The notes beneath the pieces were generated by a model, which had not been told where the DNA came from, did not search any database, and was given only the letters and a program-made list of their open reading frames with translations. From Shewanella canadensis (lineage in GTDB: Bacteria; Pseudomonadota; Gammaproteobacteria; Enterobacterales; Shewanellaceae), in assembly GCF_003966225.1 (NCBI RefSeq), contig NZ_RXNU01000010.1, positions 62,001-126,000 on the forward strand: a DNA stretch of 64,000 bases, read 5' to 3'. This document shows positions 7,324 to 15,780 of this stretch, in pieces. A program made the position numbers and the translations under genes. How positions within the stretch are numbered: the stretch's first letter is position 1; the number at the start of each line of letters is the position of its first letter.

Positions 7324-9711
7324 TTACTCCTGTACCAGGTCTCTGCAGATCTGCGCCAGATCCGACTGCACAGCAGCCGCGGTCACTTCTCGTCCGGCTC
7401 CGGGTCCTCTGATAATAAGAGGATTGTCCTGATAGAAGGCACTGCGGATCACAAAGACATTATCGCCTGGAGTCAAATTGGCGTAGGCATGTTCTCTGTC
7501 AACCCACTGGAGACCCACTCCAGCCTTTAACCGACCTTCGATCACATCCAGCCCCGCCACATAGCGAAGCACCTTATTCTGCTCCGCTGCGGCCTGCAAC
7601 TGCTGTAGCATCTCACTATCGAGCTCGGTAATACGCTCAAGAAATTGCTCCAGAGGAATATCGGCTAATGTCGCCGGCACTAAGGAGTTAAGCTCAATAT
7701 CTTCAAGCTCTATCTCATGACCAATTTCACGGGCCAGTATTAACAACTTACGCTGCATATCGCGGCCGGAAAGGTCATCACGGGGATCGGGTTCGGTAAT
7801 ACCTAAGCTTTTAGCTTCCATGACTAGCTCTGAAAAGGGCTTACTGGCATCATAATGTTCAAACAACCAACAGAGGGTTCCGGAAAAGATGCCACCAACA
7901 GCTTCGATACTATCGCCGCTGTTATGTAGGTCATTCAGTGCATGTTGCACCGGTAATCCCGCACCACAACTGGCGTTATAGCGCCAAAATAGTCTGCGAT
8001 TTCCCAGTTGCTGTTTCAGCTCACGATAGAAAGCCAATGGGCCAGAGCCTGCCAACTTATTCGCACTCACCACATGAATGCCTCTGGCGAAAAACTCCGG
8101 ATACTGCAGTGTCAGCTCGGCACTCGCACTGATATCCAGTGCGATAATTTCATCACAATCCAGTGCTTGCAACTGCTCAAACAGGTGATCATACAGCCAG
8201 GGGGTCGCTTGCTGTTCAAACTCTTGCTTCCAGGAGGATAAACCTATCCCCTCCTCTTTCAACAAGGCTTTCTTTGAACTCAATAAGCCTACCAGTTCGA
8301 CACTGGCTTCCAACTCTTTATTCAGGGATGTACGTGCGCGCGTAAACAGATCGACCCAGGCCTCTCCGATATTACCCACACCCAGCAAGAGCACACCAAT
8401 GCGTTTACGCGGACCGGCACAGCGCCTATGTACTTTCTGAGTCAGTAAGTTGACATTGGCACAGGGAACTAAGGTGACCAGACTCAAGCCGTCATTGAAT
8501 AACGGCCTGGCATCACGACTCAACAGCCGGGCAAAGCCACGACGATAGAGCTCGGCATCGGCGCTGACGAGGGCGACCAGGCCAAGATCCTCACGTAGAA
8601 GCAGATCCGATATCCCCGGGACTTCAGATTCGAGGATAGCTCGCACCTGCTGCTGATTCTCATGGGTAAACGCCAACTCAACCCGGCCATGGGCAAGCTG
8701 CCAATGAGCCAAGGGTTTTAGCCCAGACGCTGCCAATAATTCGGCTAAGTTGGAGACCTCGGTGGTGATTCTGAAGTTAAATAGCGACACACTGGCCAAA
8801 TTGGTCACCACCGGCGCACTGGCCGAAGAACTCTTGGGCGCAATCAGGGTAAAGTCGGTGTGGGATGCATAACTCGAACGTACGGCTAAGCTGACTTCGG
8901 TATCGAAAAGAGGTTGCAGAGATCGATTATGCAGTACCGGAGAGCCCAGATGAGCGAGACGGTTTGCCTCATCCAGAGAGAGACTCTTCAGCAATTTAGC
9001 ATCGTTGATCTTATTGGGGTCGGCATTGAATACCCCTTCGACATCGGTCCAGATGGTCACCCGCTCGATGGCGGCCAGACTGGCGATCAGGGTGGCGCTA
9101 TAATCGGACCCATTGCGTCCCAGCAACAGAGTTTCTCCTCGACTGTTGGCACAGATGAAACCCGTAATAATTAATCTTTCATTGGGATGGTCATTAAGTA
9201 CTTGCCGAACTCGCTGACGGGACTCGACTAGCATTATCTGCGGCACGCCACCTTCGTCGGCCAATAATAGCGTCCTGGAATCGACATCGCTCGCAGCAAC
9301 ACCTGACTCCCTGAGCAAGGCCGCCAGCAGGCGCGCGGACCAGCGCTCACCGAAGCTCACCACTTCGCTGCGTTCGTACTCCTTCAGTTCATCCTGTGAA
9401 AACAGACTGATAAGCTGGTATTTATCGATCGACAAACGTTCTCTTAAACTTGTGGCCTGTTCATTGGAAAGCAGCTGCTCGATCAGGTTTTGCTGAAAGC
9501 CTATCAGCACCTGCAGTTCCTGCTGCCACAGCTGGGCGCTATCTTTTAACTCTAATAACTTATAAAGAAAGTTGGTGCTCTTACCTGCGGCGGAGACTAC
9601 GACTAGATCGTCGCTATTGCCGTGAGTGAGAAGGATATGAGCCACACGGCGATAACAATCGGCATCCGCCAGACTGGAACCACCAAATTTATGCAAATGA
9701 CAACGCGCCAT
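7324..9711 (-). CDS. metL: Bifunctional aspartokinase II/homoserine dehydrogenase II
   Basis: A 795-residue fusion enzyme of the aspartate pathway. Residues 1-280 form the aspartokinase domain (KFGGSSLAD at residues 7-15, 'GRNGSDYSATLIA', 'TDVEGVFNADP'). Residues 300-440 are a degenerate ACT-like linker. Residues 460-795 form the homoserine dehydrogenase (NAD-binding 'GVGNIGEAW', 'SANKLAGS', catalytic region 'EPDPRDDLSGRDMQRKLLILAR'). It makes aspartyl phosphate and later reduces aspartate semialdehyde to homoserine for methionine synthesis. It lies 12 bases after metB with its own AGGAG, so the two form one transcript repressed by MetJ. ThrA is the alternative, but operon position with metB favours MetL. 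Confidence 0.96.
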   Translation of the reverse strand: MARCHLHKFGGSSLADADCYRRVAHILLTHGNSDDLVVVSAAGKSTNFLYKLLELKDSAQLWQQELQVLIGFQQNLIEQLLSNEQATSLRERLSIDKYQLISLFSQDELKEYERSEVVSFGERWSARLLAALLRESGVAASDVDSRTLLLADEGGVPQIMLVESRQRVRQVLNDHPNERLIITGFICANSRGETLLLGRNGSDYSATLIASLAAIERVTIWTDVEGVFNADPNKINDAKLLKSLSLDEANRLAHLGSPVLHNRSLQPLFDTEVSLAVRSSYASHTDFTLIAPKSSSASAPVVTNLASVSLFNFRITTEVSNLAELLAASGLKPLAHWQLAHGRVELAFTHENQQQVRAILESEVPGISDLLLREDLGLVALVSADAELYRRGFARLLSRDARPLFNDGLSLVTLVPCANVNLLTQKVHRRCAGPRKRIGVLLLGVGNIGEAWVDLFTRARTSLNKELEASVELVGLLSSKKALLKEEGIGLSSWKQEFEQQATPWLYDHLFEQLQALDCDEIIALDISASAELTLQYPEFFARGIHVVSANKLAGSGPLAFYRELKQQLGNRRLFWRYNASCGAGLPVQHALNDLHNSGDSIEAVGGIFSGTLCWLFEHYDASKPFSELVMEAKSLGITEPDPRDDLSGRDMQRKLLILAREIGHEIELEDIELNSLVPATLADIPLEQFLERITELDSEMLQQLQAAAEQNKVLRYVAGLDVIEGRLKAGVGLQWVDREHAYANLTPGDNVFVIRSAFYQDNPLIIRGPGAGREVTAAAVQSDLAQICRDLVQE

Positions 9712-9723
9712 TTTAAACTCCTA

Positions 9724-10890
9724 TTAACAGCTGGCAGCTAATGCCGCAGCAAGTCCTGCCTGTATATCAGCAACTAAATCATCTGCATCTTCAATACCTA
9801 CAGAAAGACGGATAAGGGTATCTTTCACCCCGGCTTCGGCTCGAGCCTCTGGCTCCATTGCTCTATGGGTCATTGTCGCAGGAACCGCGACTAAACTCTC
9901 TACCCCACCTAAACTTTCTGCGACGGAGAACACGCTAAGTTGCTCGAGGAAGGCCACTAATTCGGCTTCTCCCCCCTTAAGCTCGAAACTTAACATAGCG
10001 CCAAAGCCTTTTTGTTGTTTCGCGGCAATCTCATGACCGGGGTGATCCTTAAGACCCGGATAATACACTTTTTCGACGGCACGACTCGATATCAAGGTAT
10101 CCAGTACTCTTTGGGCGTTTGCTTGATGCTCTCGCATGCGGACGGCAAGCGTGCGAATACCACGTAATGTCAGATAGCTGTCGAACGCCGATCCGGTCAG
10201 CCCTAAGGTATTTGACCACCAGTGCAATAACTCCCCTAACTCCTCGTCTTTAGCCACCACGGCGCCGCCGACCACATCACTGTGTCCATTGATGTATTTG
10301 GTCGTAGAGTGAATAACGATATCCGCTCCGAGCAGCAGCGGTTGCTGCAAGATAGGCGAAAGGAACGTGTTGTCTACCACCACGAGTGCATCGACGGCAT
10401 GGCTCGCTCTCGCGATAGCTTCGATATCGACCACGCGCAACAATGGATTCGAAGGTGTCTCGAGCCAGACCATCTTAGGCTTTTGCGCTATGGCATCTTG
10501 AAGGGTTAACTCATCGGTCTGATCGACAACAGCCAACTTAAACTGTCCTTTTTTCGCTAAATTGGTAAACAGACGGTAGCTACCGCCATAGCAGTCATGG
10601 GGAACCACCAACAGATCATCGGGGCCTAGCAGACTCGTCACCAGGGTAATGGCGGCCATCCCGGTGCAGGTCACTACACCCGTGGCTCCCTTTTCTAGCC
10701 CGGCGATTGCATCACCAAGAATTGAGCGGGTCGGATTACCCGAGCGACTATAATCAAAATCTCTGGGATTCTTGTGCCCGTCGAAAGAGTAATTAGTAGA
10801 AAGGTAGATTGGTGGTACGACCGCACCATGTTGAGTATCAGACTCAATCCCTTGACGGACTGCAATTGTGGCTAACTTACGCTCGGTCAT
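9724..10890 (-). CDS. metB: Cystathionine gamma-synthase
   Basis: A 388-residue Cys/Met-metabolism PLP enzyme that joins O-succinylhomoserine and cysteine to give cystathionine. The PLP-binding lysine lies in 'HSTTKYINGHSD' near residue 200. Other family marks are 'YSRSGNPTR', 'TGMAAITLVTSLLGPDD', 'WLETPSNPLLRVVD' and 'SLGGVESLVAVPATMTH'. A TAGGAGATGTAG ribosome-binding region precedes the ATG. It is the first gene of metBL and divergent from metJ, with MetJ boxes between them. Other gamma-family enzymes (cystathionine gamma-lyase) look similar, but the metL/metJ context settles the call. Confidence 0.96.
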   Translation of the reverse strand: MTERKLATIAVRQGIESDTQHGAVVPPIYLSTNYSFDGHKNPRDFDYSRSGNPTRSILGDAIAGLEKGATGVVTCTGMAAITLVTSLLGPDDLLVVPHDCYGGSYRLFTNLAKKGQFKLAVVDQTDELTLQDAIAQKPKMVWLETPSNPLLRVVDIEAIARASHAVDALVVVDNTFLSPILQQPLLLGADIVIHSTTKYINGHSDVVGGAVVAKDEELGELLHWWSNTLGLTGSAFDSYLTLRGIRTLAVRMREHQANAQRVLDTLISSRAVEKVYYPGLKDHPGHEIAAKQQKGFGAMLSFELKGGEAELVAFLEQLSVFSVAESLGGVESLVAVPATMTHRAMEPEARAEAGVKDTLIRLSVGIEDADDLVADIQAGLAAALAASC

Positions 10891-10946
10891 CTACATCTCC
10901 TAAAACTATTTACTGAACATCATACTTCATTTAAATCGACACAAAG

Positions 10947-10970
10947 AGATGTCTGGACGTCTAAATGTAC
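10947..10970. promoter_or_regulatory. MetJ operator on the metB side
   Basis: Tandem 8-bp boxes AGATGTCT, GGACGTCT and AAATGTAC at 10947, 10955 and 10963, 57-80 bases upstream of metB. The first two differ from the MetJ consensus AGACGTCT by one base each. Confidence 0.9.
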
Positions 10971-11008
10971 CTAAGGTAAACGCCATCGTCAACAAGTTAT
11001 AGCCATTT

Positions 11009-11032
11009 AGACGTCCAAACATATAGAAATCT
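11009..11032. promoter_or_regulatory. MetJ operator on the metJ side
   Basis: AGACGTCC, AAACATAT and AGAAATCT at 11009, 11017 and 11025. The first box is near consensus and the others are weaker. The position fits autorepression of metJ. Confidence 0.75.
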
Positions 11033-11124
11033 ATTTGCAATTGTCGCAAATAAGAGGCAATAATTTGACTGTACAAATTAAAGGGTTAAAATCTGCCCCG
11101 AATTTTGAATTTACAGGTGAGTCA

Positions 11125-11439
11125 ATGACTGAGTGGAATGGCGATTATATCAGCCCATATGCTGAACACGGCAAGAAGAATGAACAGGTAAAGAAGATTA
11201 CCGTTTCAATTCCCTTGAAAGTGCTGAAGGTACTGACTGATGAGCGTACTCGTCGTCAGGTCAATAACCTGCGCCACGCGACTAACAGTGAACTCCTGTG
11301 TGAAGCATTTTTGCATGCCTATACCGGTCAGCCGTTGCCAAATGATGAAGATCTGTCTAAAGATAAACCTGACAGTATTCCGGCAGAGGTGAAACGCTTG
11401 ATGGATGAGATGGGAATTGAGTGGGAAGATGTAGAGTAA
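11125..11439 (+). CDS. metJ: Methionine repressor MetJ
   Basis: The 104-residue ribbon-helix-helix repressor uses S-adenosylmethionine as corepressor. From MTEWNGDYISPYAEHGKKNE onward the protein is almost identical to the enterobacterial one, including the DNA-contacting strand 'KKITVSIPLKVLKVLTDERT' and the helices 'RQVNNLRHATNSELLCEAFLHA'. I place the start at the ATG at 11125, after AGGTGAG. The longer open frame back to 11035 adds 30 residues unlike the family and overlaps the operator. It regulates metF, metBL and itself through the boxes listed. A strong terminator follows. Confidence 0.98.
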   Translation: MTEWNGDYISPYAEHGKKNEQVKKITVSIPLKVLKVLTDERTRRQVNNLRHATNSELLCEAFLHAYTGQPLPNDEDLSKDKPDSIPAEVKRLMDEMGIEWEDVE

Positions 11440-11463
11440 CCCGTCCCCATATTCAGTCAATTT

Positions 11464-11495
11464 CAGGGATCGCTATGCGATCCCTGTTTGTTTCC
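11464..11495 (+). terminator. Rho-independent terminator of metJ
   Basis: A perfect ten-pair stem (CAGGGATCGC / GCGATCCCTG) with a TAT loop, followed by TTTGTTT, 24 bases after the metJ stop. Confidence 0.85.
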
Positions 11496-11565
11496 GCCGC
11501 TCACGATTTCAGATAGATTGATTTTCCGTTACTTTTTCCCACAAGCTTAACCGAGAGAAGATGCA

Positions 11566-12300
11566 GTGCTTTCAATAATCGACCCAACCAGCTTACTCTT
11601 AGCCTCGATCATCATCTTCTTCGGTGCCCTCACCCAAAGTCTTATCGGTTTCGGTCTGGCGGTCGTCGCGACCCCTTTACTCTATCTGGTCGATCCTCAA
11701 CTGGTGCCGGCTCCCGTTATTTTTATGGGGTTTTCTATCTCATTGCTTACACTGTTCAGAGAGCGTCGCGCACTGGAATTTAACGGGCTGCAATATGCTC
11801 TGCTCGGCCGCATTCCAGGCGGCTTTCTTGGGGCAGGTTTATTGATATTTGCCCCTCAGCCCATTCTGGGGCTGGCAATAGCCGGAATCGTTGCCGCAGC
11901 CGTTATTCTCAGCCTGATGAAGTTCAACTTAAAGGTTAATCGCAAAAGTTTATTTGCCGCCGGATTCGTATCTGGAATATTCGGTAACATCGCCGCCATC
12001 GGGGGGCCACCTATGGCAATACTGCTTTCGGGCAAAGATGCTAACCAGTTTCGAGCCGCACTCTCAGCCTTCTTTATCTTTAGCTCTACGATCGCACTGG
12101 TTATCTTAGCCATAACCGGGTTGTTGGCTATCGAACACCTATGGCTGTCACTGATGTTATTGCCAAGTGTAATATTGGCCTATCTGGTCTCGGGTCGCTT
12201 GGTTGGCCATATCGATAAGAATAAAACCAGAAAAATAACCCTGTTACTCTGCTCTGTGAGTGCCTTGGTATTGACGATAAAATCGATAGCGGAGCTTTAA
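11566..12300 (+). CDS. TauE/SafE-family transporter (probable sulfite/sulfonate-type anion exporter)
   Basis: A 244-residue membrane protein with about eight hydrophobic helices. The first repeat starts 'FFGALTQSLIGFGLAVVATPLLYL', the family's N-terminal motif. The mid-protein segment 'FVSGIFGNIAAIGGPPMAILL' is the second-repeat signature. Family members move sulfite, sulfoacetate or other organic anions. The substrate is not determined by sequence. It starts with GTG at 11566 after GAGAGAAG. It is not in the metJ transcript, because a terminator separates them. Confidence 0.88.
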   Translation: MLSIIDPTSLLLASIIIFFGALTQSLIGFGLAVVATPLLYLVDPQLVPAPVIFMGFSISLLTLFRERRALEFNGLQYALLGRIPGGFLGAGLLIFAPQPILGLAIAGIVAAAVILSLMKFNLKVNRKSLFAAGFVSGIFGNIAAIGGPPMAILLSGKDANQFRAALSAFFIFSSTIALVILAITGLLAIEHLWLSLMLLPSVILAYLVSGRLVGHIDKNKTRKITLLLCSVSALVLTIKSIAEL

Positions 12301-12603
12301 AAAGCTAAGGGCGATAAGCTGTAAGTTGGAAGCGGGAAGTAAAACAGAATCTTGGGCATTTATCATTCTGAATTCATTTCAGAATCTAGCTCTGCTTTGT
12401 CTTAGCTCAAGGTACAGAGGCATAGAGTTATATGCCTCATATCAAATCTGCTCTATGAGATAAAAAAACTGGATGCTAAAACGAGTTCAGCAAGACAAGC
12501 AAGCCACCTCGCGCGATTTACACACTCCTGACTATATCCAGCATTTTATCTCTGACTTTGAGCTTAAAACTTGCTTCGATCTATCTTTAACATATTGTTG
12601 CTG
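12301..12603. other. Intergenic region between convergent genes
   Basis: No gene is supported. An eight-pair inverted repeat (ATTCTGAA/TTCAGAAT, about 12365-12390) lies 65-90 bases after the TauE-type gene and could act in 3'-end formation, but no T tract follows. Confidence 0.35.
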
Positions 12604-13797
12604 TTAAAAATGATATGAGGTTTGCAGTACACCGCCAATCGCATCATCGCTGCCAACCATGCCAGTTAAATCCAGATAAAATACCTGCCCAATCGCAAAG
12701 CCGGTACCTAAAGAGTAGATGTTCGAAGTATTATCCTTCATATCGTGTCGGTAACCCAGACGCAGCGCCAACCAATCCGTAGCTCTCATCTCCCCACCTA
12801 AGCGCCAGTACTGAGTCCCACCTATCTCATCGAAACGCTTATGAGAATTAAGATCGATATCCGATGTCAATGTGAGCTTATCCCAATCATAGGCAACACC
12901 TGCGGTAAACAGGGGCTCAACCTGATAGGTAAATCTTCGTCCTTGAGCTTCAACAGTTTCCACATCTTTGCTAATTAAGTTACGGCCCGATAACCCTAGA
13001 ACAAGTCCCTCTACTGGCTCCATGGCCACACCAATATCCAGATTAAATGTCGTCTCATCATTTCGGTACTTAGAATCATTGAAATCACTGGAATCGAAGT
13101 TATTCGCACTCACCACATAATTATAAGTATCTATACGCTGAATCTTAGGCGACACCCCAACCATCACAGGCATATTAACAATAGAAAGAGGGTAACTTAA
13201 TGCCACGCCAAACTCAGAAACGGCACCAGCAATGACAGCACCTTGAGAATCCAGATCTGATATCTCAGGTGGATTATTGGGATCGAGTGCCGTTAATGCA
13301 TCTATATCAGATTGCTCAATAGCGGCGACACCTATGGCATCGATATAGCTCTTATAAAAGACAGCCATCGGTATCTTGTGATTAGGGATAACCACAGACG
13401 CGCCAACCCCGGCACTAACATAGGCAGTGTTACCTTTTAACGATTCGAGATCATCAATCAAGTCACCGCGAAAACCTTCTATTGCAGCCACATCTCCCGC
13501 CGTAATCGCCGCATCCAAACCATCATATGAGATTTCCAGCGCATCGAACTTATCGACCATCTGATCTTTATCGGCCCCATCGGCCCCGAGTACAGGTAAC
13601 AAGAGGACAAAATCATCGAACTTGGGGGCATGTAGTGCGAGCAGAGCAGGATTAATAAACGCTGCCCCCTCTCGGTTAGAAGACGCAACACCAGCACCAC
13701 CCATAGCGTCGCTACGGGCCTCATAATATTGTTGACCAGCTGATGCGGAGAAGGGTAATAATAAAGCACAGCACAAGGCTAATTTTAGCATTTTCAT
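12604..13797 (-). CDS. TraF-type outer-membrane beta-barrel protein (TraF_2-like)
   Basis: A 397-residue exported protein. The signal peptide MKMLKLALCCALLLPFSASA is followed by the family opening 'QQYYEARSDAMGGAGVASS' and 'AAFINPALLA', as in FadL/OmpP1- and TraF-like barrels. Amphipathic strands run to a C-terminal 'LQTSYHF', with the terminal Phe typical of BAM substrates. Such chromosomal proteins are labelled conjugal transfer TraF but stand alone outside conjugation loci, as here, and their role is unknown. ATG 13797 is chosen (AAGGGA eight bases upstream) over the 16-residue longer frame. Confidence 0.78.
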   Translation of the reverse strand: MKMLKLALCCALLLPFSASAGQQYYEARSDAMGGAGVASSNREGAAFINPALLALHAPKFDDFVLLLPVLGADGADKDQMVDKFDALEISYDGLDAAITAGDVAAIEGFRGDLIDDLESLKGNTAYVSAGVGASVVIPNHKIPMAVFYKSYIDAIGVAAIEQSDIDALTALDPNNPPEISDLDSQGAVIAGAVSEFGVALSYPLSIVNMPVMVGVSPKIQRIDTYNYVVSANNFDSSDFNDSKYRNDETTFNLDIGVAMEPVEGLVLGLSGRNLISKDVETVEAQGRRFTYQVEPLFTAGVAYDWDKLTLTSDIDLNSHKRFDEIGGTQYWRLGGEMRATDWLALRLGYRHDMKDNTSNIYSLGTGFAIGQVFYLDLTGMVGSDDAIGGVLQTSYHF

Positions 13798-14200
13798 CCA
13801 TTCATCCCTTATCTTTATTTTAATTTTTACTGCATCTATACCCACTGTGACTTAGTGCGGTTAGACAAAAGCCAATAAGCATAAAACAGTCAAATTTAAA
13901 GATAGTCCAACAATCGGAATTGTGTGCGATAAGAGCTCAAAAAAAACAAACGAATCTAGCTAATTAATTACTCAAAATTCAAACGGTATTTTATCACTCG
14001 TTTTAATGAAAACTAACTACTTGAAATTCATTCTTTTTGCCATGAAGATGAAAACAATAACTATGTCACCTGCTTATAAAAATGATAACAGGGCGATAAA
14101 ATCGAAGAGATAAATATCTTGGTGAAGGTTAGGCTGATAACGGTTAACTGCCAAGATGCAGTTAACAATTGCTTAATGTGCGATCTTCAAATTTCTATGT
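13798..14200. other. Intergenic region upstream of the TraF-type gene
   Basis: About 400 AT-rich bases with no supported gene. It should hold the promoter of the minus-strand barrel gene. No operator was recognised. Confidence 0.4.
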
Positions 14201-14230
14201 AAGTAAAAGCCCGGATATTGCACCCGGGCT
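14201..14230 (-). terminator. Terminator of the psrABC operon
   Basis: Minus-strand stem AGCCCGG/CCGGGCT (14224-14230 with 14208-14214, nine-base loop) followed by TTTTACTT, 28 bases after psrC. Confidence 0.75.
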
Positions 14231-14257
14231 CAACTGATAGCAAAAAATACTCTGCAA

Positions 14258-15199
14258 CTAGTAAATGTAACTTTGCCCGGCATAAAGAATAAAGTGACGC
14301 AGTGCCAATACCCCGGTTAATCCTGAACAAGCCACCATCAGCATCGCGCCTTTTGTATGACGCGTCGCCGCTGGCATCAACATAGACAGCAGAGGAACGC
14401 CGAAGCCGATACCCACGACTCCAATCCAGAATACCCCAGCCCACATACCGGTGGTGAGCGATGCCAGCGCCACTGCCGCTGCGCCACCTTTGAAGTACAG
14501 GGCACAGAACAACATGAACAGGAACATGATCTCAGTCGCCATCACAGGTAATTCCAGAGCATGCATACGGCTAAGCTCTCTATCATGGTTATCGACCTTG
14601 AACATCAACAGGGCAACCACAGAGTTCGCCGCCGCACCGGCCGATAATCCCGAGACCAGGAAGAGCGCCGGCAGTATTGCCGTATTGAGCATAGGGTAAG
14701 CATTCATCGCCGAGATCAGGAAGCCTGTGTATGCCCCGACACCGATAGCCAGTATAAACAGCAGCACTTCAATCGCTTTACGCCAGCCTATCAGCATCTG
14801 TGCAACCGGACTCAGGAAGCCGAGTCCCCATTTGGGCAACTCGTCTCGCAGTACGATTAAGCCATAGGCGATACCCAAGGGCGTGTAGACCAAAAGCGCC
14901 AGTACACCAAGCGCCATCACCGACTGGAAATTATAGTTGACCAGGATAACCCAGAAGTGGAAAGGCTTGGTCAAATCGAACACCAAACACGCCAGACCTA
15001 AGCTAATCGCCACCGGACCAATAATTGCCGCCGCTTTCAGGATCGGACTCTCCGTTAGCGTGTCTTTACTGTACCAGCGCATACCTATGCCGATCAGCAC
15101 ACTACCGGCCGACAGGCCTGCCATAAACAGATAAACTGCGATGACCCAGTTCCATGTGACCGGATCGTATTGCGCCATATCTCCCCATGTATTGTTCAT
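14258..15199 (-). CDS. psrC: Polysulfide/thiosulfate reductase membrane subunit, NrfD family
   Basis: A 313-residue integral membrane protein of the NrfD/PsrC family with about eight transmembrane helices, starting 'TWNWVIAVYLFMAGLSAGSVLIGIG'. The Gly/Ala-rich helices 'LVFDLTKPFHFWVILVNYN' and 'LFLVSGLSAGAAANSVVALL' are family marks. It oxidises menaquinol and passes electrons to the iron-sulfur subunit. Its start overlaps the psrB stop by four bases (ATGA), so translation is coupled. It is the last gene of psrABC. In Shewanella this complex supports H2S release from thiosulfate (known for S. oneidensis). Confidence 0.92.
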   Translation of the reverse strand: MNNTWGDMAQYDPVTWNWVIAVYLFMAGLSAGSVLIGIGMRWYSKDTLTESPILKAAAIIGPVAISLGLACLVFDLTKPFHFWVILVNYNFQSVMALGVLALLVYTPLGIAYGLIVLRDELPKWGLGFLSPVAQMLIGWRKAIEVLLFILAIGVGAYTGFLISAMNAYPMLNTAILPALFLVSGLSAGAAANSVVALLMFKVDNHDRELSRMHALELPVMATEIMFLFMLFCALYFKGGAAAVALASLTTGMWAGVFWIGVVGIGFGVPLLSMLMPAATRHTKGAMLMVACSGLTGVLALRHFILYAGQSYIY

Positions 15200-15768
15200 G
15201 ACTCTATCCCCCCTCTCTTAGTCGGAATACGATAGATCCTGGGCTTAGTGCCAAGGTGAATCTTATCCTGGTAACTTGGTTTGGTGTTGAGTAACTTTGC
15301 GACCTCACTGTCGGGCTCGTTGGCATCTCCGAATGTCAAAGCATTGGTCGGACAAACGGTGACACAGGCCGGTAACTCGCCACGAGCCAACCGAGTATCC
15401 TTACAGAAATTACACTTATCAGTTGCCTTAGTTTCCGGATTGACGAAACGCACCTTGTAGGGGCACGCCGCCACACAATACATACAGCCGACACACTTAT
15501 CTTCCTTGATGGTAACGATACCATCCTCGCCAACATAGGCCGCGCCGGTCGGACAGACCTTGACACAAGGTGCATCTTCACACTGCTGACACGATACCCT
15601 GTGGTACTTAAAATGCAGGTTTGGCGCCTGCCCAAATGGTCCTTCAACCCTGACTTGCAATCGGGTCACCCCCTCCGGGGTTCCATTTTCACTGCGACAC
15701 GCCACATTACAGGCCTGGCAGCCGATGCACTTGTTTTCATCGTGCACCATTACATAACGTTTACTCAT
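15196..15768 (-). CDS. psrB: Polysulfide/thiosulfate reductase iron-sulfur subunit
   Basis: A 190-residue DMSO-reductase-type electron-transfer protein. Four ferredoxin-like cysteine clusters are visible: CIGCQACNVAC (residues 14-24), CQQCEDAPCVKVCP, CVGCMYCVAACP and CNFCKD with CVTVCP, enough for four [4Fe-4S] centres. It carries electrons from PsrC to PsrA on the periplasmic side, exported with PsrA by its Tat signal. It begins 12 bases after psrA with its own GGAGG. Confidence 0.95.
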   Translation of the reverse strand: MSKRYVMVHDENKCIGCQACNVACRSENGTPEGVTRLQVRVEGPFGQAPNLHFKYHRVSCQQCEDAPCVKVCPTGAAYVGEDGIVTIKEDKCVGCMYCVAACPYKVRFVNPETKATDKCNFCKDTRLARGELPACVTVCPTNALTFGDANEPDSEVAKLLNTKPSYQDKIHLGTKPRIYRIPTKRGGIES

Positions 15769-15780
15769 AACTGCCTCCGA

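Noticed and set aside
7122..7412. Open frame of 96 codons rich in Lys/Arg/Pro/Glu
   Set aside because: It is made by the 16-bp tandem repeats and overlaps the metL 3' end on the opposite strand. There is no ribosome-binding site, and composition follows the repeat.
12604..13797. Conjugation locus indicated by TraF annotation
   Set aside because: No other transfer, relaxase or pilus gene is present. Chromosomal TraF_2-type barrels occur alone.
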